Under the pieces are notes generated by a model. The model was given only the letters and a program-made list of their open reading frames with translations. It did no database searches and had not been told where the DNA came from. The position numbers and the translations under genes are program-made. Positions 24,008-31,964 of a stretch of DNA of 64,000 nt are shown here, in pieces; the stretch's first letter is position 1, and every line of letters starts with the position of its first letter. The DNA lies in NCBI GenBank assembly GCA_934376955.1, contig CAKRPJ010000009.1:1-64000 (forward strand). Direction: 5' to 3'. The DNA comes from CAKRPJ01 sp934376955 (GTDB lineage Bacteria; Bacillota; Clostridia; Lachnospirales; Lachnospiraceae).

Positions 24008-26236
24008 ATGTTTAAGAGTTTTTCTATGGAGCTTGCCGGACGTACTCTTACTGTTGAAGTAGGACGTGTGGCAAAACAGGCAAACGGTGCAGCATTAATG
24101 CACTATGGCGATACAGTTGTTCTTTCTACCGCAACTGCATCGGATAAGCCGAGAGACGGGATCGATTTCTTCCCGTTAAGTGTAGAGTACGAAGAAAAAT
24201 TATACGCAGTAGGAAAGATCCCGGGCGGATTCACAAAGAGAGAGGGAAAGGCTTCCGAGAATGCGATCCTTACCTCCCGTGTTATCGACCGTCCGATGCG
24301 TCCGCTGTTCCCGAAGGATTACAGAAACGATGTTACACTGGACAACATCGTTATGTCTGTTGATCAGGAATGCAGCCCGGAGCTTACCGCAATGCTCGGT
24401 TCCGCTATCGCAACCTGCATTTCCGATATCCCCTTTGATGGCCCGTGTGCAACAACACAGGTCGGCATGATCGATGGTGAATTTATCATCAACCCGACTG
24501 CTGCACAGAAGAAGGTATCTGATCTCGCATTAACCGTTGCCTCCACAAGAGAAAAGGTTATCATGATCGAGGCCGGTGCCAACGAAGTATTAGAGCAGAC
24601 GATGATCAATGCGATCTTTAAGGCTCACGAGGTAAACCAGGAGATTATCCGCTTTATCGACAGGATCGTTGCTGAGTGCGGAAAAGAAAAGCATACCTAC
24701 GAGAGCTGTGCGATCCCGGAGGAGCTTTTTGCAGCAATTATGGACATCGTTCCGCCCCAGGAGATGGAAGAAGCTGTATTTACAGACGAAAAGCAGAAGC
24801 GGGAGGAAAATATCCGTGCGATCACAGAGCGCCTGGAGGAGGCCTTTGCAGAGAACGAGGAGTGGCTCCCGCTTATCGGAGATGCTGTTTACCAGTATCA
24901 GAAGAAGACAGTCAGAAAGATGATTTTAAAGGATCACAAGCGTCCGGATGGCCGCCGTATCGACGAGATCCGTCCGTTAGCAGCGGAGATCGATATTTTA
25001 CCGCGCGTTCACGGCTCCGGCATGTTTACCCGCGGACAGACCCAGATCTTAAACGCATGTACTCTGGCACCGCTTTCCGAGGCACAGCGTCTTGACGGTC
25101 TGGATGAGAATGAAACAACAAAGAGATATATGCACCACTACAATTTCCCGTCCTTCTCTGTAGGTGAGACAAAGCCCTCCAGAGGCCCGGGACGCCGTGA
25201 GATCGGTCATGGAGCCCTTGCTGAGCGTGCTCTTGTTCCGGTACTTCCGAGCGAGGAAGAATTCCCGTATGCGATCCGTACCGTATCCGAGACAATGGAA
25301 TCCAATGGTTCCACATCTCAGGCAAGTATCTGTGCATCCTCTTTATCCTTAATGGCAGCAGGTGTTCCGATCAAGTCTATGGTAGCCGGCATCTCCTGCG
25401 GTCTGGTAACAGGTGCAACAGATGATGATTATCTTGTGCTTACCGATATCCAGGGACTGGAAGACTTCTTCGGCGATATGGACTTTAAGGTAGGCGGCAC
25501 TCATAAGGGTATTACTGCGATCCAGATGGATATCAAGATCCACGGACTGACCCGCCCGATCATCGAGGAGGCGATCAGACGCTGCCGTGAAGCCCGTGTA
25601 TACATTATGGACAACATCATGGCTCCGGTAATCTCCGAGCCGAGAAAAGAGCTGTCCAAGTATGCTCCGAAGATCTCCCAGATCATGATCGATCCGGCAA
25701 AGATCGGTGATGTAGTCGGCAAGCAGGGTAAGGTCATCAACGGAATCATTGCAGAAACAGGCGTAAAGATCGATATTACAGATGATGGTGCAGTCAACGT
25801 TTGCGGCACAGATCAGGAAATGATCGACCGTGCGATCTCCATCATTAAGAACATTGTTACCGACGTGGAAGCAGGAATGATCTTTACCGGAAAGGTCGTA
25901 AGGATCATGGAGTTTGGCGCATTTGTAGAGCTGGCGCCGAATAAGGATGGTATGGTTCACATCTCCAAGCTGTCGGACAAGCGTGTGGCAAAGGTTGAAG
26001 ACGTTGTCAATATCGGTGACGAGGTTACGGTAAGAGTCACAGAGGTAGATCGCATGGGCAGGATCAATCTGACCATGAGACCGGAGGATATGACTGCTGA
26101 TCTGGATAAGCTGACACAGCCGCAGCGCCGCGAGGAGAGAAGGGATCGTGGTGACCGTAGAGATGGTGACCGCAGAGACCGTTCCGACAGACGGGAGCGT
26201 TCAGATAAGAAAGAGAAAAAAGAAGACAACGAATAA
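24008..26236 (+). CDS. pnp: Polyribonucleotide nucleotidyltransferase (PNPase)
   Basis: Phosphorolytic 3'-to-5' exoribonuclease. 742 residues: two RNase PH cores (first with GGFTKREGKASE; second with RTVSETMESNGSTSQASIC and the metal-binding GDMDFKVGGT), then KH (GKQGKVINGI) and S1 (GAFVELAPNKDGMVHISKL) domains. It ends in about 45 residues of alternating Arg and Asp (RRDRGDRRDGDRRDRSDRR), longer than usual and likely disordered. ATG 24008 follows AAAAGGAGACG. Confidence 0.97.
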   Translation: MFKSFSMELAGRTLTVEVGRVAKQANGAALMHYGDTVVLSTATASDKPRDGIDFFPLSVEYEEKLYAVGKIPGGFTKREGKASENAILTSRVIDRPMRPLFPKDYRNDVTLDNIVMSVDQECSPELTAMLGSAIATCISDIPFDGPCATTQVGMIDGEFIINPTAAQKKVSDLALTVASTREKVIMIEAGANEVLEQTMINAIFKAHEVNQEIIRFIDRIVAECGKEKHTYESCAIPEELFAAIMDIVPPQEMEEAVFTDEKQKREENIRAITERLEEAFAENEEWLPLIGDAVYQYQKKTVRKMILKDHKRPDGRRIDEIRPLAAEIDILPRVHGSGMFTRGQTQILNACTLAPLSEAQRLDGLDENETTKRYMHHYNFPSFSVGETKPSRGPGRREIGHGALAERALVPVLPSEEEFPYAIRTVSETMESNGSTSQASICASSLSLMAAGVPIKSMVAGISCGLVTGATDDDYLVLTDIQGLEDFFGDMDFKVGGTHKGITAIQMDIKIHGLTRPIIEEAIRRCREARVYIMDNIMAPVISEPRKELSKYAPKISQIMIDPAKIGDVVGKQGKVINGIIAETGVKIDITDDGAVNVCGTDQEMIDRAISIIKNIVTDVEAGMIFTGKVVRIMEFGAFVELAPNKDGMVHISKLSDKRVAKVEDVVNIGDEVTVRVTEVDRMGRINLTMRPEDMTADLDKLTQPQRREERRDRGDRRDGDRRDRSDRRERSDKKEKKEDNE

Positions 26237-26264
26237 TCTGTCCTGACAGATCGTTGCGTATCAT

Positions 26265-26341
26265 AAAAAAGAGTATTACCTCGTGGGGGTAGGAAATCCT
26301 AATGGAGATCCTGCACACCGCCCGGGGCGATACTCTTTTTT
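26265..26341. terminator. Bidirectional terminator between pnp and the TSUP gene
   Basis: AAAAAGAGTAT (26266-26276) pairs with ATACTCTTTTT (26330-26340), with an inner CCTCG/CGGGG stem. A-run and T-run on opposite sides serve both converging genes. Confidence 0.85.
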
Positions 26342-26350
26342 AAATCCGCT

Positions 26351-27115
26351 TTACATGGTGATAATCTCACCGAGAACCTTGATAAAGAAGATAACAAGAA
26401 CCACCATCATCAAGGGCTTGACAAATCTGGCGCCGCCCTTATCGAAGCATTTGCTTCCGAGATAATTTCCGGCAATACTGAAGATTCCTGCAGCGAGGCC
26501 GATCAGGAAGATGACCTTTCCATTCAAAAGATAAACAGTAAGGGCTGCTACATTGGTGGTCAGATTGATCGCCTTTGTGATGCCGTTTGCTTCCTTTAAA
26601 TTCATGTGGGCTGCACCGGTAAGAAGGAGGATCAGAAAGGTTCCTGTTCCGGGGCCGTAAAAGCCATCATAGATACCGAGAAAAAAGGCAGTCAAAGCAC
26701 TGAAAAGGATCGTTTTATGGAGAGGGAAGGCTTCCTTTTCTCCGATAAAGGGCTTGCCGAAGGTAAGATAAAGAGCAGTACATGGGAGAACCACAAGGAT
26801 TAGACGTTTAAAATAGTAGTCATCCAGATGCAGGGCCAGATTTGCACCGAGGGAGGAACCGATCAGTGCGGTTATAATACAGAAGAATGCGTTTTTCCAT
26901 GCGATATATCCATTTTTTGCATAGCGGACAGTCGTGAGGAGAGTCCCCATTCCGGAGCTGAGCTTGTTTGTTCCGATCGCAAAGTGTACGGGAAAGCCGG
27001 CGATCATGTAAGCCGGGAGAGAGATCAGACCGCCGCCTCCGGCCACTGCATCAACAAAGCCGGCAAGAAATACGAGGGGGCAGACGATCAGAAAGTGTAT
27101 CAGGTGTAATTCCAT
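26351..27115 (-). CDS. TSUP (TauE/SafE) family membrane permease
   Basis: 254 residues with about eight membrane helices and the TSUP markers GFVDAVAGGGGLISLPA at the N-terminus and FYGPGTGTFL in the second half. The family exports sulfite, sulfoacetate or related anions, or imports small carboxylates. Next to metY across a divergent intergenic region, so a link to sulfur metabolism is plausible but unproven. AAAGGAG ribosome site. Confidence 0.87.
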   Translation of the reverse strand: MELHLIHFLIVCPLVFLAGFVDAVAGGGGLISLPAYMIAGFPVHFAIGTNKLSSGMGTLLTTVRYAKNGYIAWKNAFFCIITALIGSSLGANLALHLDDYYFKRLILVVLPCTALYLTFGKPFIGEKEAFPLHKTILFSALTAFFLGIYDGFYGPGTGTFLILLLTGAAHMNLKEANGITKAINLTTNVAALTVYLLNGKVIFLIGLAAGIFSIAGNYLGSKCFDKGGARFVKPLMMVVLVIFFIKVLGEIITM

Positions 27116-27141
27116 GGTGTTATTTCTCCTTTGGTGTAGTG

Positions 27142-27183
27142 TTTACCTCAGTCGAGAATCGAGAAGGTTCAGACTGAGATAAA
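27142..27183. repeat. Palindromic repeat in the TSUP gene leader
   Basis: TTTACCTCAGTC (27142-27153) pairs with GACTGAGATAAA (27172-27183) at 11 of 12 positions around an 18-base loop. Ends match the palindrome at 406-503, but the middle is much shorter, as in an internally deleted copy. It lies between the TSUP promoter and its start, so it would form in that gene's 5' leader. Confidence 0.6.
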
Positions 27184-27193
27184 TTCCCTGATA

Positions 27194-27222
27194 ATATAGC
27201 ACAGGCAGGAAAAAAATGCAAT
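27194..27222 (-). promoter_or_regulatory. TSUP gene promoter
   Basis: Minus-strand TTGCAT (27222-27217), 17-base spacer, TATATT (27199-27194). Confidence 0.7.
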
Positions 27223-27362
27223 AAAATGAAGATTTGAGGTACCTTCTGAAATAGCTTCAACCTATAACCAGATATGCTCTTTCAATATTAGACTATAGGT
27301 GCGTAGCGTGATATTATGATTTCAGGTTCAAGAGATACTACAGACATCAGGAGGGACGCAAT

Positions 27363-28667
27363 ATGGCAGATATCAGAGATTCTAAAAACTGGAGCTTTGA
27401 AACAAAACAGCTCCATATCGGACAGGAACAGGCAGACCCGGTGACAGACGCAAGAGCCGTCCCGATCTACGCGACAACATCGTATGTATTTCATAATTCT
27501 CAGCACGCAGCAGACCGTTTCGGACTTAAGGATGCAGGCAATATTTACGGCAGATTGACAAACCCTACAGAGGATGTGTTTGAACAGAGGATCGCCTCGC
27601 TGGAAGGCGGAACAGCTGCTCTGGCTGTCGCATCCGGAGCTGCTGCCATCGCTTACACATTTCAGGCTCTGGCAAAGGCCGGGGAACACATTGTGGCATC
27701 TAAGACGATCTATGGCGGAACATATAACTACCTTGCCCATACATTCCCATTAAATAACGGAGTGACGACAACCTTCGTGGATCCCTTTGAGGAAGGCTCC
27801 TTTGAAGCGGCAATCCGGGAAAATACAAAGGCGATCTTTGTGGAAACCCTCGGAAACCCCAACTCCAATCTGGTGGATCTTGAAAAATTAGCAAAGCTTG
27901 CTCATGCTCACGGGATCCCGCTGGTTGTGGACTCCACCTTCGCAACCCCCTATCTGATCCGTCCCATCGAGTACGGAGCGGATATCGTTGTTCATTCGGC
28001 TACAAAGTTTATTGGAGGCCATGGCACTGCGATCGGAGGTGTCATTATCGACGGCGGCTCCTTTGACTGGAAGGCATCCGGAAAATATCCGTGGATCTCG
28101 GAGCCGAATCCCAGCTATCACGGTGTTTCCTTTGCAGATGCGGCCGGAAAGGCAGCCTTTGTGACCTATATCCGTGCGGTGATCTTAAGAGATACAGGTG
28201 CAACCCTTTCCCCATTCCATGCATTTTTATTCCTTCAGGGCCTTGAAACCTTGTCCCTGCGGGTGGAGCGTCATGTGGAAAACGCATTAAAGATCGTGGA
28301 TTATCTGGCTCATCATCCGCAGGTGGAGGCGGTTCATCACCCGTCACTGGAAACGGAGCCCACTCATGAGCTCTATAAGAAGTATCTCCCCAACGGCGGC
28401 GGCTCCATCTTTACCTTCGAGATCAAGGGGGATGCAAAAACAGCACAGAAATTTATTGATAATCTGGCGATTTTTTCCCTGCTTGCCAATGTGGCGGATG
28501 TAAAATCTCTTGTGATCCATCCGGCAACAACGACCCATAGCCAGTGTACGGAGGCGGAGCTTGAGGAGCAGGGGATCAAGCCGAATACGATCCGTCTTTC
28601 TATCGGAATCGAAAAGGCGGAGGATCTGATCGCAGCGCTGGATGCAGCATTTAAGGCGGTCAGGTAG
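27363..28667 (+). CDS. metY: O-acetylhomoserine sulfhydrylase / aminocarboxypropyltransferase
   Basis: PLP enzyme that makes homocysteine from O-acetylhomoserine and sulfide (some members use cysteine or methanethiol). 434 residues, the usual MetY length, with YGRLTNPT, the phosphate-binding ASGAAAIAY, and the PLP lysine in HSATKFIGGHGT. The C-terminal SIGIEKAEDLIAAL is standard for the Cys/Met metabolism family. AGGAGG precedes ATG 27363. A weak promoter (TTAGAC, 18 bases, TATTAT) may lie near 27286-27316; no S-box or T-box is seen upstream. Confidence 0.94.
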   Translation: MADIRDSKNWSFETKQLHIGQEQADPVTDARAVPIYATTSYVFHNSQHAADRFGLKDAGNIYGRLTNPTEDVFEQRIASLEGGTAALAVASGAAAIAYTFQALAKAGEHIVASKTIYGGTYNYLAHTFPLNNGVTTTFVDPFEEGSFEAAIRENTKAIFVETLGNPNSNLVDLEKLAKLAHAHGIPLVVDSTFATPYLIRPIEYGADIVVHSATKFIGGHGTAIGGVIIDGGSFDWKASGKYPWISEPNPSYHGVSFADAAGKAAFVTYIRAVILRDTGATLSPFHAFLFLQGLETLSLRVERHVENALKIVDYLAHHPQVEAVHHPSLETEPTHELYKKYLPNGGGSIFTFEIKGDAKTAQKFIDNLAIFSLLANVADVKSLVIHPATTTHSQCTEAELEEQGIKPNTIRLSIGIEKAEDLIAALDAAFKAVR

Positions 28668-28710
28668 CTTAAGGTAAAATTTGTCTCAGTGGAAGTTCGA
28701 CTTGAAAAAC

Positions 28711-28739
28711 AGAGCACTCTTTTATAGGGTGCTCTTTTT
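28711..28739 (+). terminator. metY terminator
   Basis: AGAGCAC (28711-28717) pairs with GTGCTCT (28729-28735), followed by TTTTA. Confidence 0.85.
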
Positions 28740-28780
28740 ACTCTATAGGAAAGAAAATCTGACAAAAACAGTTTAATTGG

Positions 28781-28809
28781 TTGCCATTTGAACAAAATTT
28801 ACTTATAAT
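28781..28809 (+). promoter_or_regulatory. mgtE promoter
   Basis: TTGCCA (28781-28786), 17-base spacer, perfect TATAAT (28804-28809). Transcription from about 28816 leaves a leader of about 275 bases before mgtE. Confidence 0.8.
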
Positions 28810-28847
28810 GGAAGCTGGATTGATAAAAGAAAGGAAGTGAACACATA

Positions 28848-28958
28848 ATGGAAGGTCGAAGTAGAAAGACGGAGGCAGATGCCCACCCTGAACCTGTGGC
28901 AATAGATGTAATGGTGTGCTGCCATTATGTGTATTGCCGTAATCGGTTTTCCGGCTGA
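28848..28958 (+). CDS. Possible 36-residue leader peptide of mgtE
   Basis: ATG 28848 has AAGGAAG ten bases upstream and the frame closes at TGA 28956-28958. The product begins MEGRSRKTEADAHPEP and ends CRNRFSG. The stretch EADAHPEP, rich in acidic residues and proline, recalls the E. coli MgtL leader, where such residues destabilise ribosomes at low magnesium. The comparison is inference; this could be a chance frame in a structured RNA. Confidence 0.35.
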   Translation: MEGRSRKTEADAHPEPVAIDVMVCCHYVYCRNRFSG

Positions 28959-29080
28959 ACGTGTCAGGATCGATTCTGATTCTTTCTTGACCGGTCTGCC
29001 TCCATGCTGGAAAAGGTCAGTGCTGCTGACCTCGGAATAAAATATCCGATCTTATGTAGATAAGACCCGGATTAGTATGG
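28866..29080 (+). promoter_or_regulatory. Long structured mgtE leader RNA
   Basis: GGAGGCAGA (28871-28879) pairs perfectly with TCTGCCTCC (28995-29003), enclosing at least two helices: GCCCAC/GTGGC (28881-28900) and a 15-pair helix CAATA-ATGTAATGG with CCATTATGT-TATTG (28900-28937). Downstream are hairpins GGTCAG/CTGACC (29015-29031) and TCTTAT/ATAAGA (29050-29065). The M-box consensus is not recognisable. A metal- or ribosome-sensing leader is inferred from its position. Confidence 0.55.
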
Positions 29081-29092
29081 AGGAAATGAATA

Positions 29093-30460
29093 ATGTCAAA
29101 TGAATTTATGGAAGCTGTGGATACAGAAAGACTCCTCACTCTTGCAGAGGAGAAAAAGTATCGACAGCTCAAAACAGAGCTTTTAGAGCTGAATGAGGTG
29201 GACATCGCTTCCTTTATCGAGGAGCTGGATTCAGAGCGTACCGTGATCGTGTTCCGGATGCTTCCTAAGGCGCTGGCTACCGATGTTTTTGCAGAGCTTC
29301 CTGTTGAAAAGCAGAAGCATATTATCAACAGCATCACAGATAAGGAGCTTTCCGAAATCGTAGAGGAGCTTTATCTCGATGATGCCGTCGATATGTTAGA
29401 GGAGCTTCCTGCGACAGTGGTACGCCGTGTTCTGAAAAATACCACACCGGATACAAGAAAGCTTATCAACCAGTTTTTAAAATATCCGGAAAACAGTGCC
29501 GGCAGTATCATGACAGCCGAATATGTCGGTTTAAAAAAGAATATGACGGTGGAGCAGTGCTTTGCCTATATCCGGCATCACGGAGTAGATTCCGAGACGA
29601 TCTATACCTGCTATGTGATGGATGAGAAACGTCAGTTAGACGGCGTCGTGACAGTTAAGGATCTTCTGATGAATCCTTACGAAACGAGAGTCGGAGACAT
29701 CATGGACACCCATGTGATCAAGGTCACGACGACCGAGGATCAGGAAGCCGTCGTCGAAATGATGAACAAGTACAATCTCATCTGTATTCCTGTCGTTGAC
29801 AGTGAGGACAGACTGGTCGGTATCATCACTGTCGATGATGTCATGGATGTCATGGAGGAGGAGGCAACAGAGGACTTCGAGAAGATGGCCGCTATGCTGC
29901 CGAGTGAAAAGCCGTACCTGAAAACAGGAGTATTCCAGCTGGCAAAGAACAGGATCCCATGGCTTTTGATCCTGATGCTCTCCAGCACCATTACGGGCGG
30001 TATCCTTGTCAAGTATGAAAACGCCTTTAACGCGATCCCCCTTCTTGTAAGCTTTATCCCGATGTTAATGGATACAGGAGGAAACTGCGGCAGCCAGTCA
30101 AGTACCATGATAATCCGTGGTATGGCAGTCGGTGAGATCGATCCGGCCGATATTATTAAGGTTCTCTGGAAAGAAATGCGGGTCGGAATGGTCGTAGGAT
30201 TTGTTCTGGCAGTCGTCAACTTCGCCCGCCTTATGATCCAGTATCCGGGAAATACGATGATCTGCCTTACCGTTGTACTCAGCGTATTCTGTACCGTGAT
30301 CGTTGCCAAGGCGATCGGCTGTTCTCTGCCGATCGGCGCAAAGGTCTTAAAGCTCGACCCGGCGATCATGGCATCTCCCATGATCACGACCATCGTGGAT
30401 GCGGTAAGCCTGATGGTTTATTTTAACCTTGCCTGCCATCTGCTGGATATGACAGTATAA
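29093..30460 (+). CDS. mgtE: Magnesium transporter MgtE
   Basis: Homodimeric Mg2+ channel with its own cytosolic magnesium sensor. 455 residues: N domain of superhelical repeats (ALATDVFAELPVEKQKHII), two CBS domains (about 130-255, TVEQCFAYIR and GIITVDDVMDVM), the connecting plug helix, then five membrane helices with the pore-lining MDTGGNCGSQSS and a C-terminal DPAIMASPMITTI. All key parts present at usual length. GGAGG precedes ATG 29093. Confidence 0.95.
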   Translation: MSNEFMEAVDTERLLTLAEEKKYRQLKTELLELNEVDIASFIEELDSERTVIVFRMLPKALATDVFAELPVEKQKHIINSITDKELSEIVEELYLDDAVDMLEELPATVVRRVLKNTTPDTRKLINQFLKYPENSAGSIMTAEYVGLKKNMTVEQCFAYIRHHGVDSETIYTCYVMDEKRQLDGVVTVKDLLMNPYETRVGDIMDTHVIKVTTTEDQEAVVEMMNKYNLICIPVVDSEDRLVGIITVDDVMDVMEEEATEDFEKMAAMLPSEKPYLKTGVFQLAKNRIPWLLILMLSSTITGGILVKYENAFNAIPLLVSFIPMLMDTGGNCGSQSSTMIIRGMAVGEIDPADIIKVLWKEMRVGMVVGFVLAVVNFARLMIQYPGNTMICLTVVLSVFCTVIVAKAIGCSLPIGAKVLKLDPAIMASPMITTIVDAVSLMVYFNLACHLLDMTV

Positions 30461-30506
30461 AAACATACAACAATATAAAAATAAAAAGATTCGAGGAGAA
30501 TTTGTA

Positions 30507-31964
30507 ATGACAAAAGTTAGAACAAGATTTGCACCGAGCCCTACAGGACGGATGCATGTGGGAAATTTAAGAACAGCTCTTTATACGTACCTGATCGCAA
30601 AGCATGAGGGCGGCGATTTTATCCTCCGCATCGAGGATACGGATCAGGAGCGTCTTGTCGAGGGTGCTGTGGATATCATCTACCGCACTCTGGAAAAGAC
30701 AGGTCTAATCCATGATGAAGGCCCGGATAAGGATGGCGGATACGGCCCGTATGTTCAGAGTGAACGCCAGAAGGCCGGAATCTACATGGAATATGCGAAA
30801 AAGCTGGTGGAAAAAGGAGAGGCATACTACTGCTTCTGTACCCAGGAGCGTCTGGATTCTCTTAAGAAAACAGTAAACGGTGAGGAGATCATGGTTTATG
30901 ACAAACACTGTCTGAACCTTTCCAAAGAGGAGGTAGAAGCAAACTTAAAGGCAGGAATGCCCTTTGTTATCCGTCAGAACAACCCGCGTGAAGGAACGAC
31001 TACCTTCCATGACGATATCTATGGTGATATTACGGTAGACAATTCTGAGCTGGACGATATGGTATTGATCAAATCAGACGGCTTCCCGACATATAACTTT
31101 GCAAACGTAGTGGACGATCACCTCATGGGGATCACACACGTTGTCAGAGGAAATGAGTATCTGTCCTCCTCTCCGAAATATAATCGTCTTTACGATGCCT
31201 TCGGCTGGGAGATCCCGGTGTATGTGCATTGTCCGACGATCACAAATGAGGAGCATAAAAAGCTGAGCAAGAGAAGCGGCCATTCCTCCTTTGAGGATCT
31301 GATCGAGCAGGGCTTCCTTACAGAGGCAGTTGTAAACTTTGTTGCCCTTCTCGGATGGTCTCCGGCCAGCAATCAGGAATTCTTTACGCTGGAGGAGCTG
31401 GTAAAGGAATTTGATTACCACAACATGAGCAAATCTCCGGCAGTTTTCGACATGACAAAGCTCCGCTGGATGAACGGCGAATATATGAAGAAGATGGATT
31501 TTGACAGCTTCTATGAGCTTGCAAAGCCCTATCTGGAGGAGGTCATCAAAAAGCCCCTGGATTTAAAGAAGATCGCTGCAATGGTCAAGACAAGAATCGA
31601 GGTATTCCCGGATATCGCACCGCAGATCGATTTCTTTGAAGCACTTCCGGAATATGATCCGGAGATGTATGTTCATAAGAAGATGAAAACAACGAAGGAA
31701 ACAGCTCTTGAAACATTAAAGGATGTCCTTCCGATCCTTGAAGCTCAGGAGGATTATTCCAACGATGCACTGTATGCAGCTCTCTCCGGATATGTGACGG
31801 AAAAGGGCGTAAAGACAGGCTTTGTTATGTGGCCGATCCGTACTGCTGTTTCCGGAAAGCAGATGACTCCGGCGGGAGCAACAGAGATCATGGAGGTACT
31901 CGGAAAAGAGGAATCTCTTAACAGGATCCGCAAGGGGATCGAGCTTCTTGAAAATGGAATTTAA
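30507..31964 (+). CDS. gltX: Glutamyl-tRNA synthetase
   Basis: Class I synthetase charging tRNA-Glu (and tRNA-Gln where the amidotransferase route is used). 485 residues with the HIGH-type motif TGRMHVGN, the KMSKS-type KLSKRSG, and LGWSP. Usual length for the bacterial discriminating/non-discriminating family; which of the two cannot be read here. AGGAG precedes ATG 30507. Its last bases overlap the helicase start. Confidence 0.95.
   Translation: MTKVRTRFAPSPTGRMHVGNLRTALYTYLIAKHEGGDFILRIEDTDQERLVEGAVDIIYRTLEKTGLIHDEGPDKDGGYGPYVQSERQKAGIYMEYAKKLVEKGEAYYCFCTQERLDSLKKTVNGEEIMVYDKHCLNLSKEEVEANLKAGMPFVIRQNNPREGTTTFHDDIYGDITVDNSELDDMVLIKSDGFPTYNFANVVDDHLMGITHVVRGNEYLSSSPKYNRLYDAFGWEIPVYVHCPTITNEEHKKLSKRSGHSSFEDLIEQGFLTEAVVNFVALLGWSPASNQEFFTLEELVKEFDYHNMSKSPAVFDMTKLRWMNGEYMKKMDFDSFYELAKPYLEEVIKKPLDLKKIAAMVKTRIEVFPDIAPQIDFFEALPEYDPEMYVHKKMKTTKETALETLKDVLPILEAQEDYSNDALYAALSGYVTEKGVKTGFVMWPIRTAVSGKQMTPAGATEIMEVLGKEESLNRIRKGIELLENGI

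Noticed and set aside
27184..27362. S-box or T-box riboswitch ahead of metY
   Set aside because: Too little space and no recognisable core or antiterminator helix; only weak promoter-like hexamers are seen.
28816..29092. M-box magnesium riboswitch
   Set aside because: Position before mgtE fits, but I could not find the conserved M-box core; kept as an unassigned structured leader.
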